Positions 11,561 through 25,200 of a stretch of DNA of 64,000 nucleotides are shown in pieces; position 1 is the first letter of the stretch, and the number at the start of each line of letters is the position of its first letter. This DNA is from Echinostoma caproni (Eukaryota; Platyhelminthes; Trematoda; Plagiorchiida; Echinostomatidae). The stretch spans positions 33,979 to 97,978 of the forward strand of contig UZAN01039789.1 of assembly GCA_900618425.1 (NCBI GenBank). Direction: 5' to 3'. The position numbers and the translations under genes were made by a program. Under the pieces are notes generated by a model. The model saw only the letters and a list, made by a program, of their open reading frames with translations, was not told where the DNA came from and searched no databases.

Positions 11561-14500
11561 GCTTGACGGCGATCCTGAAGCCGGGTGCGCCGGTAGCTAT
11601 TTGTTTCACTTTGTGCAACCGGAGAAGAGGGAAACCTACGCATGCAAAAGAGATTTTAGGGTACTTCTCGGATGAGTGTAAATTTGTTTGCTTGTGTAGA
11701 TTAGCTATTCTTAAGTCGGAGAGGGGGTTGACATCATTAAATTCTGTGCCACACCAATGCTCATATTTCGGAATAAATGGATTGCGCAACTTGACTAAGT
11801 CTAACTACATCGATTATAAAAGACAAGTACATCTTAAAGAAACTGTTTGGTGTTTACCTTTTTATTTCACCGCCTCACTTATATTTCATTGAGATGTTCA
11901 AAATTTATCGCCATTTTACTACGTTAACCGCAATTTGTTTTAAGATACCAATTCAAAATTCCACGATAATTCGCTTTCTTTTTTTGGTTAATCTTTCAAA
12001 GAAGGTAGGATTGATTTTCTTAAGAGTTAGAAGTGAAGACTTCATATGATCATCTGCAATCTTGCAAAACGTTCCTATCCATTCGTTAAGGTATTCATTG
12101 ACTGCCTCAGACCCTATGATTTCATTTAGCTAGACACAATTGGATTTAGTTCTACCTAATACCTTATACAAACACAACCTCTACGACAGTATTTCAAACT
12201 AACGCGTCACTTGACCAAGACATCAATTAGGTCTTCAGAAATCCCATAAGTACAGCTGAATTCGAGTACGCGTAACACTTTAAACAGCTTTCTTCCACCC
12301 CGTAGAATCTCAATAAATTTACATAGAATTTGGTTTTGTTGTTACTACCCTCAGACGTTTTGAGCCCTAAAATAGACGGGCACGGCACCTCCCCACTGTC
12401 TGAGAAAATTACTTCCAATAAGTTACATTGGTCACCTAAATCAGCAAAGGATTCTGTTGGTTTTCGGGAGCTGTAAGCTTCAATCGCCCCTTTTATCCCA
12501 TATTACTCACCCGTCCTACACCCCCTCCGCAATTTTTTTACAAGACAATTTCAAGAACGGTATCTTACAGCAGATTGCCAAAGATTCGTTGGAATACGCA
12601 AAGCTCCTTTGGCTAAAGCCATGTCCTTGACAAAAGAAACCGGGTGATAGGTATGGTATGGTTTCGTGTTTACGACCAATGCACTCCAGACAGCATTTCG
12701 CACTGTTCTACAACAGCCAGGGTGCAGATATTTTGTGATTTCCCCCTGGGAGCTGCAGTCTGCTAAGTCGCACTAAAGCATGTTAGGTAGAGAGGTACTT
12801 AGTGTTTAAATTGCTGAGAAAAATTTTTGGCATATCCTGGAAACGTACTCATCCCTAAGTTTCACTGACCACCCCCTTTCGATGCATACCATGAAGAACT
12901 AAAGTTATAGTGATTTCTCATGCGGAATTCGACAGTTGGTTCTGATATTCTTGGGTGCGTTTTGATCGATGTTTCCCATCTGCGCACATTAACAATCGAT
13001 TCTCTGGGCGAACTACAATAACTGAAATGGCAAATACACAGTGTGCTGACTGAACCTCAGAATTTTCTTTCGTTGAGTTTCCCTAATATGTTGATGCAAG
13101 ACTATGCTTTGGGATATTTGTCCGAAGCAATCGGAAATTCTGATGGGTTTTTTTGTTCACATTTATTTCACTTGTCACTTTGTTGAGGTTTTTGCAAAAT
13201 ATTTATATAAAGACCTAAAATTGCGACAGATACTCTTTCGTATGTCAAAGGAAAGGAAATTACTCCCATATGGTAATTGTACTTTGCATATTTACGATAC
13301 ATAGCGGTTGTTTGAAACATGTTCTTGTTGACTGTTCTGGCCCTCGTCCTTTTTAAAAGGCTTTGATCATATTTTCTATAATATGAACCGTTCAACTTGT
13401 AGACCCTTTGCCGCTTTGAACACTTCTCGGTGAAGCAATTATCCAGACCGGAATGGTGATGTAACTCGCTTCATTTACAGTACAGTTTGATTCACCTTCA
13501 CCTTGAGCTGCTGAGTAATTCACGTGATCGTTTTTGAGCACCATGGCATAACATCCCTCATTGAATCGATTGGTTGAACCCTTTCAATGCTCACAAAAAG
13601 TGTCAATCCGAGCTGTCACCTCCTGCGAGGGGATTTTATGGCCGACTGCAGTAAGCTTCAGGACTCCGTGATCGTCAATTGTCTTTAGGTTGACAATGTT
13701 GAGAATCACCTCCAGTAACCATTATCAGGATCAATTGTGGCTACTACTCAGTCCAAGAAGTCAATCTCACTCAAGAAGCAGATTTGACGTAACAGCTAAC
13801 ACCATAACCCCACCCCCTGTACCCAGACCACTATTCTATCGAATTCAACACAGAGCGCAAAACTCGTCTTAGCAGAGATGCGAATAATCTTCCGCGAATC
13901 AGATAATGTGAACATTGACCACTCATTCATATCCAGTGCTTCTTTCACATTCTATTTTTCTCAACATTCTAGGGGGAGTTATGTGGCAGCTATACAATTT
14001 AGTGGACGAGCACTTCAAATCTGAACAAAGCCCAATCTTAGCGTCTGGTTTTCACGTTTGTTCTGATTCGCGAAAGGAGGCTCTTCAGCACAGTACCAGA
14101 CTAGTGGCCTTCTTTGTATAACCCATATTCAATCAGGTGTCGGTTAGTTACGAATAACCAAACACAAAACATAAAGCAGTTTGAATCACTGAATAGCATA
14201 TTGAGTATTTAATTTGTGAAATATACCTGTAGTTCCGGTATAAGAAAGTAAAATCCCGTGAGAAAAGGCGTTGCATAGTGTTACCCGGTATTTAGTAAAA
14301 AAATCAGTTAATTTTTATTGCTGATACATAAAACCAGAAGGAAGAGTTGGACTAAGGAATAAAATAAGGGTGAATATTTGGAAGGAACGCAGAGGACTAC
14401 AACACTCTCTCGTCCAAAGTAAAATTAGTAGGGAACGCATAAAGTCACATGATTTAAACAAGACTTCACCAAAGTTATAAACCAGTTATAACCTATGCAT

Positions 14501-16529
14501 CGGCTAAAAACTTGCCACACAAACCATGTTTTCCTCTTCCGGGATTTACATCCAGTAAAGACAGGTTCTGGAATAACTTAATCTAAAACAATTAACTATG
14601 ATCGGTTAGCTGAGGTTTATTGTCCGCATACGGTGTGGGCACAATTAACAGCAGTTTACTGAATAACTTCATGTTGTTCAAGGCTCTTATGTGTTTTTTA
14701 CCACGTGTGAAAAATGAAAATAAAGGGGGAGGTATATGATTCTGTTAAATACGCCACTTTGAAACCTGTGGGTCAGAATCTGTGAATACATGAATCTGTT
14801 TAAGTATCATGTGATTCCTTATTCACTCGATTTTTCCTACCCGACTTTGAGGATATTGGTCGCTGAGTTTCAAATTAGATATTATTTTGTTATGCCGATT
14901 CCGTTTAGAAGCGTTCGATTGGTAAGGACTACCATGCATTAAATAATATCATTGACACATCTTCTGTGACACTTGCTTTGATATAGTCCATATTGCCGTC
15001 TTTTCCGATCAGTGTATTATTAAGGTCTTAATAAACAAGATCAAAATAATAGTTTTTGGAATTCAATGAAACTCACGAACGATTCACGGATTATTATGCA
15101 TTATTTTATATATACGGAGTCGAGATGAACAAACCAAGTATAATAATTGGGGTGATTCTCTATTGAGTGTTGTGGATACACATACCTGAGGAGCGGCAAA
15201 GACTGCGAAGCCGGTGGTTTGCTTCTGGAAAACCTTGTCCGGTCATTCTTACACTATTCTCCCCCCCCCTCTCTCACTATATATATATATATTATATATT
15301 ATGTCGACTATTCAAAAATATAGGACACTTGAAATTCTCCCGTTACTTGCAGACTATCCACGATACTTCAGAACAAGAATGCACTTTTAATACACACTTA
15401 TTGTGACAGATCTGAACCTTACAATAAACATATATGTGATTCTTCAACTGCCTTGAACTAACTTCATACCGGTGTTTCGCAATAGCATCTGCGGGTTAGC
15501 CGTATTGTTCCACTCAGTGATACGCACAGGTCAAATCAGAAATGTGATATGAAATTCCTACTGTTTTCAAAAATGATAGATGAAGAGAAAGAGTTGACTG
15601 CACTGATAAAATAAGACTCCATACGACGTTTTTGAAACAGATGACGATGAGAAATTTTGATTCGTTTCGAAAGATAGTAAAGCTTGACCCCAACATAGAA
15701 TAAACGGATTCGTTTTCCTGGACAAGAGAAGACAACACACATTACGAGCAAACCACTGCTTGGGATACTGCAACCAATTATTTACCGTTCGCTCTACCGC
15801 TCCTATCAATATTGGGAAGGGCGATCAAATCACACCTTTTCTCATTGCTAAAACCAATGTGTTTCCCCAGTCAGTTTAGTCAGCTTTTGTCAACCATGGT
15901 ACTACCATAGTACTATTTACCTGTAGCCATGATGTGCATCATATTGTACAGAGTTTTACAGGTACGCTCAGTGTGTCAGTTTTGATGCCGTCAGAGAGTA
16001 CTTCTCTTCAACCGAATCATTGCTGTGTTGTGATTAAAAGAATTTGTTAACTCCTAAAGATTGATTTTTATTACCAATGCATCCATTGCCTTTCATTTCA
16101 TCCTGTGCAACAGTTTTCCGCATTCTTTGTTGCCCAAAGAATGTAAACGTGTCATAAACAGTAAAGTGGCTCTGCAAATGGAAAGGGAATTCCGTATAGC
16201 TTTCAAATGTGTCGCATATGTGCTTAGTTTGTACGGGTTATATGAATTACAAAGTATATGTATATTCATCCCACTGATGAATCTCCCTTGTTTGACGCAT
16301 CACACTTGTCTTCTTTGTTTAAGAAGACCAAACAGAATGAATCTTGTTTGTTTCACACCAATGTTAATTTAGTACTTCCTCTCATTTTTATCCATCAGTA
16401 ACAGGAATTTTTCACAATTATGTTGCAGAAAGTAAACAAAGTAACTGGCAATATGACGATGTAATAAACGAAAAAAACCAACGTGATCACTTATTCCTTG
16501 TGAGTTCAGTATACAAGTTAAATCATTAG
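11561..16529. other. Gene-less stretch
   Basis: Nothing recognisable apart from the low-complexity tract at 15261-15301. Overlapping minus-strand frames at 15514-15809 look like chance. Confidence 0.5.
15261..15301. repeat. Low-complexity C-run, CT and AT tract
   Basis: Nine C residues, a short CT stretch and then an alternating AT tract. Simple sequence likely to vary in length and to slip in sequencing. Confidence 0.8.
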
Positions 16530-18264
16530 TTGGACTTGTTCAAATGTGGTGATAAGCATGCCCCGATAAACTATCGGCCCATGAGTTTGACTTGTGTAGC
16601 ATGGAAAGTGTTAGAGAAATTAGTGGCGAAGCACATTATCAGTCACCTAGAGGCGCAACATTGCATTTCTTCTCGACAACATGGCTTCCGACGGGGCCGT
16701 TCCTGTCTATCCAATCTCCTGTTGGCAATTGAGCATTGGGCGGAGTCTAAAGCTGTAGGTTATCCTACGGATGTTGTGTTCGTGGATTTCAGCAAAGCGT
16801 TTGATACGGTGTCTCACTCGAAGTTACTGGTGAAATTATGCTCGTTTGACATCCAGGGCCCGCTGCTCCCATGAATAGATGACTTTCTGAGGGACAGACT
16901 ATTCTCGGTGAAAGCGTCAAGGGCACGATCACCATGGTTAACGGTGTCTAGTGGCGTTCCGCAAGGATCAGTACTGAGGCCAATACTATTTCTGCTTTTC
17001 ATCAACGACCTGCCAGACTGCCTGGAATCGGAATGTCTGTTGTACGCGGATGATCTGAAGATTTGGAGACCCATCCAGTCAGAAAGTGACGTGAACAACC
17101 TGCAGAGAGACCTGTACTCTTTGATGCACTGGTCGCGAGTGTGGGATTTACCCATCAATCCTACAAAATGTCATTACATGTCCATTGGCCGGCAGCCCAG
17201 TCCAAGAGTGTACCACCTTATGGACACTCCCTTACTGGCGTCCGCATGCGAACGGGATCTCGGAGTGCAGGCTTCCAGGTCGCTAAAAACCAAGGAGCNN
17301 NNNNNNNNNNNNNNNNNNNNNNNNNNNNNNNNNNNNNNNNNNNNNNNNNNNNNNNNNNNNNNNNNNNNNNNNNNNNNNNNNNNNNNNNNNNNNNNNNNNN
17401 NNNNNNNNNNNNNNNNNNNNNNNNNNNNNNNNNNNNNNNNNNNNNNNNNNNNNNNNNNNNNNNNNNNNNNNNNNNNNNNNNNNNNNNNNNNNNNNNNNNN
17501 NNNNNNNNNNNNNNNNNNNNNNNNNNNNNNNNNNNNNNNNNNNNNNNNNNNNNNNNNNNNNNNNNNNNNNNNNNNNNNNNNNNNNNNNNNNNNNNNNNNN
17601 NNNNNNNNNNNNNNNNNNNNNNNNNNNNNNNNNNNNNNNNNNNNNNNNNNNNNNNNNNNNNNNNNNNNNNNNNNNNNNNNNNNNNNNNNNNNNNNNNNNN
17701 NNNNNNNNNNACCTCCCACGTCAGACCTCGCTTGGAGTTCGCGAGCGCCGCGGCATATCCCTATACAACTGCTGAAATGGTGAAGCTGGAGAGAGTCCAA
17801 CGAGCTGCCACCCGTATGATTGCCGGGTTACGCGGGTGTTGCTACACCGAACGATTGCATGCGACTGGATTGTTTCCGGAGTCCTATCGCCGAGTACGGG
17901 GTGATATCATCTGTGTGCGACGCATTCTTCGCGGTGACATGGGTCCAGAGTTGATGGAGTATTTCCCTCTGCGCGAGCAGACCAGGACTCGTGGACATGG
18001 ACTTACGCTGTTGAAGCTTTCGTCCGTAGGATTACCTCTTCGGTTCCGGCTATCGCGAAGGGTAACCAACCTTTGGAACTCCCTTCCAGCTGACGTGGTG
18101 GACGAGGTCAATGATAAGATGTTCAAGAGGAAGCTCGACAGCGTCCTGCGAACAATGTGGTATGCAGATCTATCATGAATGAGATCTTCGAGTCTGTGGT
18201 GATGAGGCTCATAAGGGAAATTACCCTCTGCCTCTAATTGAAGAACATTGAACATTGAACATTG
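16530..18264 (+). mobile_element. CR1-like LINE, 5'-truncated reverse transcriptase, nearly intact
   Basis: The frame begins with INYRPMSLTCVAWKVLEKLV (RT motif 1). It continues with SRQHGFRRGRSCLSNLL, VDFSKAFDTVSH (motif A), GVPQGSVLRPILFLLFINDL (motif B) and LLYADDLKIW (YADD catalytic motif, near 17040). One in-frame TGA at 16872-16874 stands where the family normally has Trp before IDDFLRDR, so the break looks like a single substitution. After a 412-base gap the C-terminal part resumes (NLWNSLPADVVDE) and stops at 18176-18178. A short UTR leads to three AACATTG units at 18244-18264, a CR1-type 3' tail. The endonuclease is absent. Codon use is less AT-rich than the surroundings. Confidence 0.9.
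17299..17710. other. Assembly gap (412 N)
   Basis: Unresolved bases inside the CR1-like element. The reading frames before and after the gap differ, which means nothing because the gap length may be an estimate. Confidence 0.99.
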
Positions 18265-19439
18265 AGTAACCCAACTGAGATCATGTATTCCTACTCAACG
18301 CATGGCAGGACGCTTGAAACCTTCTTCAATCTCATTGGCAAAGCATTTCCTCAAGTTGCTGCAGGTGGCTCAGTAAAACTTCGAATGCAATTTCGAGCAA
18401 AATTGGAGTATCTCCGAGACCGCTTATATTCAGATTTGAATTGATTTGTCAACCACTGACTCGTTGGGATATCAGCAGTTCACTTTACTGGAGACGCACA
18501 ACTCTTCCTGCAGTATGCCAGAAGCTTTGGAGCCTTAAATTTCACCTGGGCTATCAATAATACCAGTGACGTCAAATGATTTTTGATGCAAAAATATTGT
18601 CCACCATCATATCGTTTTGCGATTCATTCAGAATACCCCATACACTACTATCATTCACGGGTTTTTATCAGACGAAGTGTGAATTATTGAGGATTTTAAA
18701 ATTAAACAATTAAATTATTTTAATCAGATTTTATGAGAACTAGCCTATGAAGTAAGCGGGAGCAAATTTGTAGATGGAACTCTGCCGCTTCAATACCAAC
18801 TTGAAGCACTAGGATGTAAGCGTGATATATCCAGTAAGTTTTTCACTGATGGGTTATAATAAGGATTAGTCAATCTCTTTTAGATTGAACAGAAAGATCA
18901 CTATTGAGGTTACCCTTTTTGAAGAGAAAAACCGGCTACACTCATCACTCTTCACAACCAAATTCATAAAACATAAACGATTCTCAAACATACTAAGGAA
19001 AAATTCAGCAAAACAATTCACACCACATTTTCCCATGAATTCGATGGCTTCACTGAGAGAACCAAACAATACCTGATCTGCTCTGGCATAAAGAAAGATG
19101 GTTCTAGTAGATAAACTACTTTTCTTCAAAATGTCACTCGATTTCCAGCCACAACGAGAAAAAATCCATTATTCATTCTTGTCAAATAAGTAACTACCGA
19201 TAGTAATAAATTTGACTGTCGTTACGAATGCATTTGTCTGACTCGCGCTTCTTGGAACATATTTACATGAGACCTAAGAGGTCACCCCAGAAAGTGGCAC
19301 AAAAGCTTTCTCCAAAAATGTACCGTGCTTAGAGTGAACTGCCAATATTTGGGACGCATTCAAATGTGATGATGTAACTAATCTAATCCATCAACGGTTA
19401 CGAACGGCTACCAACCGGACTAATTACGCAGCCAAACCC
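18265..19439. other. No recognisable gene
   Basis: Only short frames. The last part (about 19385-19439) may be the degraded linker upstream of the Penelope endonuclease that follows. Confidence 0.45.
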
Positions 19440-19840
19440 AAAACTGTGCAAAGGACAAGGAGTATACCCTTCCCCCGGTTAAAGAACGCCCACTTCTGGA
19501 CGCCAACTCAAACGTAATCTATCATTTCCAATGTGGGTGCGGAGACACTCACATAGACACAACATAAAGGCAATTACGTAATCGGGTTTTAGATCACATT
19601 CCGAAATGGGTTCAACGCAAGGTTGCCACAGCAAAGTCTGGGCAGAGGGTAACTGGTATGGACCGTGCTTACAAAGCACGAAGCTCATCTATAGCCAAGC
19701 TGGTGTTATCATTTCGAGTGATTCCAACTAATGATAACACCAGAATGCTCAAGATCGCCGAGGCGATTGCAATCAACCGATGGAGCCCAATTCTGTATCA
19801 ACAAAAGAACTAGTTCATCACATTGGTTTTGCCTTGGTGA
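19440..19840 (+). mobile_element. Penelope-like element relic: GIY-YIG endonuclease
   Basis: The frame reads PPVKERPLLDANSNVIYHFQ, then CGCGDTHIDTT, a TAA, then RQLRNRVLDHIPKW. These match the Penelope EN pattern CiY.f.C.CG..YIGrT.RqL..R..EHiP.W. In this copy YIG has become HID and a stop sits just before RQL. Further on SSSIAKL and the end of the domain, KIAEAIAINRWSPILYQQKN, are clear before a TAG and LVLPW. The usual SaIa.Hl segment is shortened. A 13-bp inverted repeat (19701-19713 and 19730-19742) lies in the same region. No reverse transcriptase is visible upstream, so only the 3' end of the element remains. Confidence 0.8.
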
Positions 19841-21964
19841 CCCTCCCCTTCGTTTAAAAGTGTTGATTTTGTAATCAATCCCCGAACCCCATATAAACAT
19901 GGTATTTGTCTGCTGTAAGCACCAGTTGAGATGCAGCGAAATCCTCCAGAACGTAAATCGTGCACTGTTGTTATACTGGCTTCCCTTTTCAGATTTAGCA
20001 GTTATGTTTATTGTTCTGAAAGTCGAATCCACTCCACAGAGGTCAAGTTTATGAAGCAACTACTCCGCTGGACGCACTAAGAGACTAAGGTGGTCCCTTG
20101 AGAAACGCTTTATATTTGATTACTCGCTTAGGTAACAGTAGTCCTTTTAAAAGAAATGTAACATATTGTGTTGATTTAATTTTGTAAATTGAGCCCACAG
20201 TTCAAAGTTTCTCCTATTGTACTTCGGCCCGGCTTGTTGATTGAGTGTTGAAACCATGAATGACTTCTGAGAGGACTCTCGACGTGTGGGTTCTCTCCGG
20301 AACGAGGCTTGTGATGCAAATCGGATTACTCTTGGAGGGTTCATTTGATGCGCTAACAACACAGTATCACTTAAACTATTTCCCAAGCCAAAGAAATCGT
20401 ATATAAAGTTGCCATTTGCATAAATTTAATGTAAGTCATTATGAATATTTGAATTCTCTTTAAATTATTTTGTCAGGTTGTGTCACAGCGTTGCTTTCCG
20501 AGTGAATTGGTCAATTAAACCAATCAAACGTGCAATCCGGAGGTATCAGACACGCGTTTTGGTCCAGCTAGGGCCCACCAGTAGTACAAACTCATCGGCT
20601 CTTCTAATATTCAAACTTCGTGCCACTCTCTACGAAGACTACACGTTACTCAATCAGCTATTTATGTGCTGTTGTACACAAATGCTGAATTTTACGTGGG
20701 AAACTTTCGTGGGTTTCGAAAATGCTACAATGAGTTTGGGACCTTGTATTGCGCATGTATTGGATCGCACAAGCGCACAATAAGTTGAAAATTTTAATTG
20801 CACACGTTGACAGAAAGAATCACAGACCTTTGTGAAAACACAGTTGAAGCTGATATCCATAATTTTTATCTGTAACATTTTATTTGTACACTATGAGTGA
20901 TACATCATTCTGAATGTATCCACCATATGTAAATATCGTATCACGGAAACATCTCTGGTTTATATCATTCAATGACTGTGTCGGTGTACCACGATTTTAA
21001 CCAATCCAATGGTCTTTCTCTTCATGTCAAAACGTCAAAATGTGAATCGTCACAAAATGGATTTGTGTTACGGTTGAATCAATGTGTTCAAAATATTATC
21101 TTTTGCAAACTCACTAGGGGATAGATATTGCAAGGAAAAAAAGACAGAATTCGTCAGTGACATTGAGTCGGTGCTACACATTTCCATTGCCGAATCAACA
21201 TTTGGAAACGGAAAGCTAGGGGGCTTGGACTATTTTGGACGCAGAGCAAAATAATGCCAATTGACTTTTCTCCAAGGTTATTGACCAAACATCCACAGAG
21301 AATACACAAATATTTTGGTGGTGGAACAGATGATCCGCATGATGGTAAGTTTTGGATTTTTGCATCCTTAAAACTACTTGTGTTAAAATTAAACGCGCAC
21401 TTAATGCATTTCTGGCATGTGGTTAGTTTTCCGTTTTTTGCTGTATATTAGTTTGCTGGCATGCAGCATTCCATTGGTCGAACACATGATCATTTGAAAT
21501 CGGTCGTGACACACTACTAACTAGTGTGGCCTTGACTGAAATTGATGCGGGGAAACATAAAATACAACACAGAATTTTCCTCAAAAGTTTTTGGTTTGTT
21601 CAAGCACCGAACACATTTCTTGAATGGTAAACGGTTAAAAGCCGTAACAACTCAGTCCAACAACTTCGCATAGTATACATTATCAAGTATCGGTTAACAC
21701 TCGCCACTGATTGGCTATCACGAACCTGTCGTGCGGCTCACATGCTATCGGCAGATCGCAACCCCATAGGCTCTTATCTACTCGCGCATTCACCCCGCGA
21801 TCGGATACTCGTCTAATCACCATGCTTGATAGATGACGCAACCGACACGATGTATGTGAACACGGTCGCAGTCAGATCAGAAGTAACAGATTGAGGTCAA
21901 TTCCGTGTTACCGTTGCACCAACTCACTGACGCCTCCGCCTTCCGCTTTTGACTCGAGTGTGAA
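19841..21964. other. No recognisable gene; upstream region of the channel gene
   Basis: Open frames are of chance length. The stretch 21680-21960 is less AT-rich than the surroundings and lies directly upstream of the putative promoter, so it may hold control sequence, but no defined site was recognised. Confidence 0.4.
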
Positions 21965-22010
21965 TATATAGATAGACATTGAGAGCACGATAAAAACTAA
22001 ACCGTCACTA
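21965..22010 (+). promoter_or_regulatory. Putative core promoter (TATA-like element)
   Basis: TATATA at 21965-21970 is followed about 35-40 bp later by an initiator-like TCACTATT near 22004-22012. This lies about 110 bp before the proposed ATG at 22113. The call rests on motif and position only. Flatworm mRNAs may also be trans-spliced, in which case the mapped 5' end would differ. Confidence 0.25.
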
Positions 22011-22112
22011 TTCGGTCGGACAAGTGAATTATTTGATCGTATCCTGGATTGTCCTTTCTCCTGTCTCTGATCGATTCGTGAGTGAGCACCTCACTTATTG
22101 GTGATCGGAAGC

Positions 22113-22219
22113 ATGAAAGTCACTTGGAAACCGAATGTGTCCATACATACACCAAAAAATGCGATCGATCAATCGCAAGAGGATGTCAAAATGTCCGCTA
22201 ATGCGGCTCGTAAAGCCAA
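22113..22219 (+). CDS. Otopetrin-like gene, exon 1 (start and N-terminus)
   Basis: The ATG at 22113 follows an in-frame TGA about 24 bases upstream, so no earlier start is available on this exon. The exon encodes a polar 36-residue N-terminus beginning MKVTWKPN and ending SANAARKAK. It closes with a strong GTAAGT donor after two bases of a codon. Those two bases (AA) plus the first G of exon 2 form a Lys codon, so the phase-2 junction fits exactly. Otopetrins begin with a cytosolic tail, which agrees. The link to exon 2 over 24 kb rests on phase and plausibility only; this could be the first exon of another gene. An alternative start is the ATG at 46101. Confidence 0.5.
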
Positions 22220-25200
22220 GTAAGTCTAGTTCCTGAATCTAATGTGCCCGTTCAGTTTTATGTGATAAAAGCGAACTAAGCGCTATTTTGAGGTTAAATT
22301 CTGCGAACGTAATTTAGTCAGAGATTGTGAATAATATATCTTGTGAGCTCAAGGGACTTGGGTTATTGTAGACAACGGAAAGGAAATTTTTAACTCATTC
22401 CATTTCATCTCACGCCCTAGGATTTGAAGTTTCAAAAGGAAGCATCCAAAATGGTCTTTTAGGTCCTTGTTGTTGCAGTCCGTGACATACTGAAAGAGGA
22501 ATTTGTTTTGAGTATTTTAAAATGGTTATCTTTTTCAGATTGAGTGACTGGATAATTAGGTCAATGCTTCAAACAAAAATATTTTCTTTGATGGTGACAA
22601 AAGTGATTTATGTGTAGATCGTGAAAAGTTCAGTAGCTTCGGTGGGACTCAAACCCACATTCACATTCGAATGTGAAAAGATCAGTGCTATCGGTGTGGC
22701 CTCGTAGCTAAGCTGGCAGAGCATGCGGGTACAAAGCGTAGGCCGCGTTCATGCGTGGGTTCTAATCCCAACGAAGATACTGAACTTTTCAGAATCGACA
22801 TACAAACTTCAAATCTGGCAAACAACAATTGGAACAAAAAGTGATTTACATGTTCGTGAAGTTTAAACAACAGGGCGAGGATTAAGTTCTTTGTCACGGT
22901 TCGCAATGCATTTGAAGAAGTACGGGCTTTCCGGCCGTGACAGGGAGAGTAGTGATGCATTTGATAGAAAATCGGAAGGTGCTTGTTATTTGATCTATCC
23001 TCACCAACCTGCAGTAATAAGGACTGCATGAAATCGCCCACACACAGTTACCGTTACCTTTAGAGCAGCTAGGGAACCGTCGAAATGATGCTTTTTCGCT
23101 TAATCACATGCACATTGAATGGGTTGTGATTGCAAATATTTTATTTCGATAATGATTGATTGACATGATTTTTGAGTGACATCAATTGACTTAAATAAGG
23201 ATTTGCACAGTAAGGAAACTTCTATACTGATATGTTTATAAACAGCCTATCTCAAAGGTGAGTGGGTTCCTCACTAGAGAGGCAACAGAACAGGTTTGGA
23301 AGGAAACACCGCGCAACATGTGATTACAGTTTGGTGGCTTAAGTCACTGTCATTGGCGTTTTCCTAGATTCCTAGATTCTTATACTCAGTGACTACCAGA
23401 GATACCAAACGTTCATAGTTGCCGAGTTCGCTGTCATTTCAAGTAAATAATACCAGGTATACACTACTGAGGCCCTCTAAAGTTTAATAGCACAAATGCC
23501 TCTGATCGAGCTGATAAAACAGTGAGTTCATTTTACTATGGGGTTCACGCCTCGGACTTCTCCTTTATTCAAAAAGTGTCATAATCCAAATCATAAGAAT
23601 CAATGATTTAACTTGACCAACATTGCACTTATTTTCAATCATTAGACAGGGTTAGTCATTGAAACACGCCAAACAATAGCCGGGGTTATTTGCTGATTCT
23701 TTTATTTATCATTTAAATTCAACCCTTTCACAATACATTTCAGGTCAAGAGCGTTTTGGGGGTACGTTCATTCAAAATTATTGCCCATAAAGTTGGCAGT
23801 GCCACATTTTCTGTTTTGTTGGTTTCAAATTAAAAGTGACAGTCAGACATATAGTCCTCTTAGAAACGCACGGGATTTTACAAAACTCACCTAAGTTATC
23901 CTTGTTAAATGGTTTTGATTCAGCATCCTCGAAGAATACTAGTACCGCACAGTCTGCTAGTCAGGATTCCTCGCGGTTCGAAGTTTTGTTGAAATCTCAT
24001 TGAAATAAGTTGGATTCCGCATTCTATCCAACTCAGGGGCTGGTGGCTGTAGTTCGGCTGAGGATTAATACTATTACTCGACGTCGGAGATTTAAACCTA
24101 GCCTAAAACAACCGTTTATTCTGGTTCTCGACCATGACGATAATTATGTGCATGGAACAACTGTATGAATGTACATTCTGCGCAACCCAGTACCTGTTTA
24201 CCTGAATGGGCAAGCCCCAGAGAAGCGGATTTTGAGATTATTAGTTGACACTGAGATTAAATTCACGCGCATACAGGTATGGAGCCAGATCATTATCAAT
24301 AGTACTGTTATATCTCATTCGCTCTTGTTCATGTTGTTATTTATAGCTAATGTTAATTATTGACATAATTAATTCTAATTGAAAACGTGTTTTTTCGTCA
24401 TACCTTTTGTCCTTGAAGTGTTCTGTGGGACTATTGAAATGTTTTAAATGATTTTCTGTCAAGGTAAGATACTGAAGCAATTTTCGGAGTCTTTCCTAAG
24501 CCTGTAAACATTCTGGGCCTCTTCTTGCTTCAATTACGTACCGATAACTGTAAACGGCACCATGGAACGATCAACTATCTCTCGTTTGCTTTAAATGACC
24601 CAAAGCCCCCTATTTAAAACTTTCATTTACTGCATAAAAACAGCGTTTCGCACAATGCTGGTAAACGGAAGTGCTTCATCTGATTTAATTCGAATTGCCC
24701 AACGAAATTGTATTGATTTATTGATGACTGGAAAGAAACAGAGGAAACATTTTTTTCTGATTCACAGGCGACAACCCTGAATAATAGTGCAGAACTTGTT
24801 CTTTTCATGAGATTAGCTACAAACAGTACAGATTATAAGTCAGTTTCACAATTATCGTTTTTAACCGTTGTAGGTAAATAACATTCTATGTTGAATCGTA
24901 AAATAGTCCCGTAGACGATTTAGAAAACGTCATTCGCGAAGAAGTTTCTTTTCGATATACCGCATCAGGCGTTTACATAAATAAGGTGATCATAAGGTGA
25001 TCTATGTTGACGCCATTAATGTGATTATTTGCTTCAAATATTTGCTGTTCTGCCTTCCACATCCATGTTGTCTCATTGTTTGTGGAAAAAGTACAACTGA
25101 TCCGACAATCTGCATGAGAAGTTCTGTTTAAACCATCAAGTCATTTACTTCTGGTGTCCACGTTTTCTTTGATGAAAGCAGACAGTTCACAAAATGGTAT

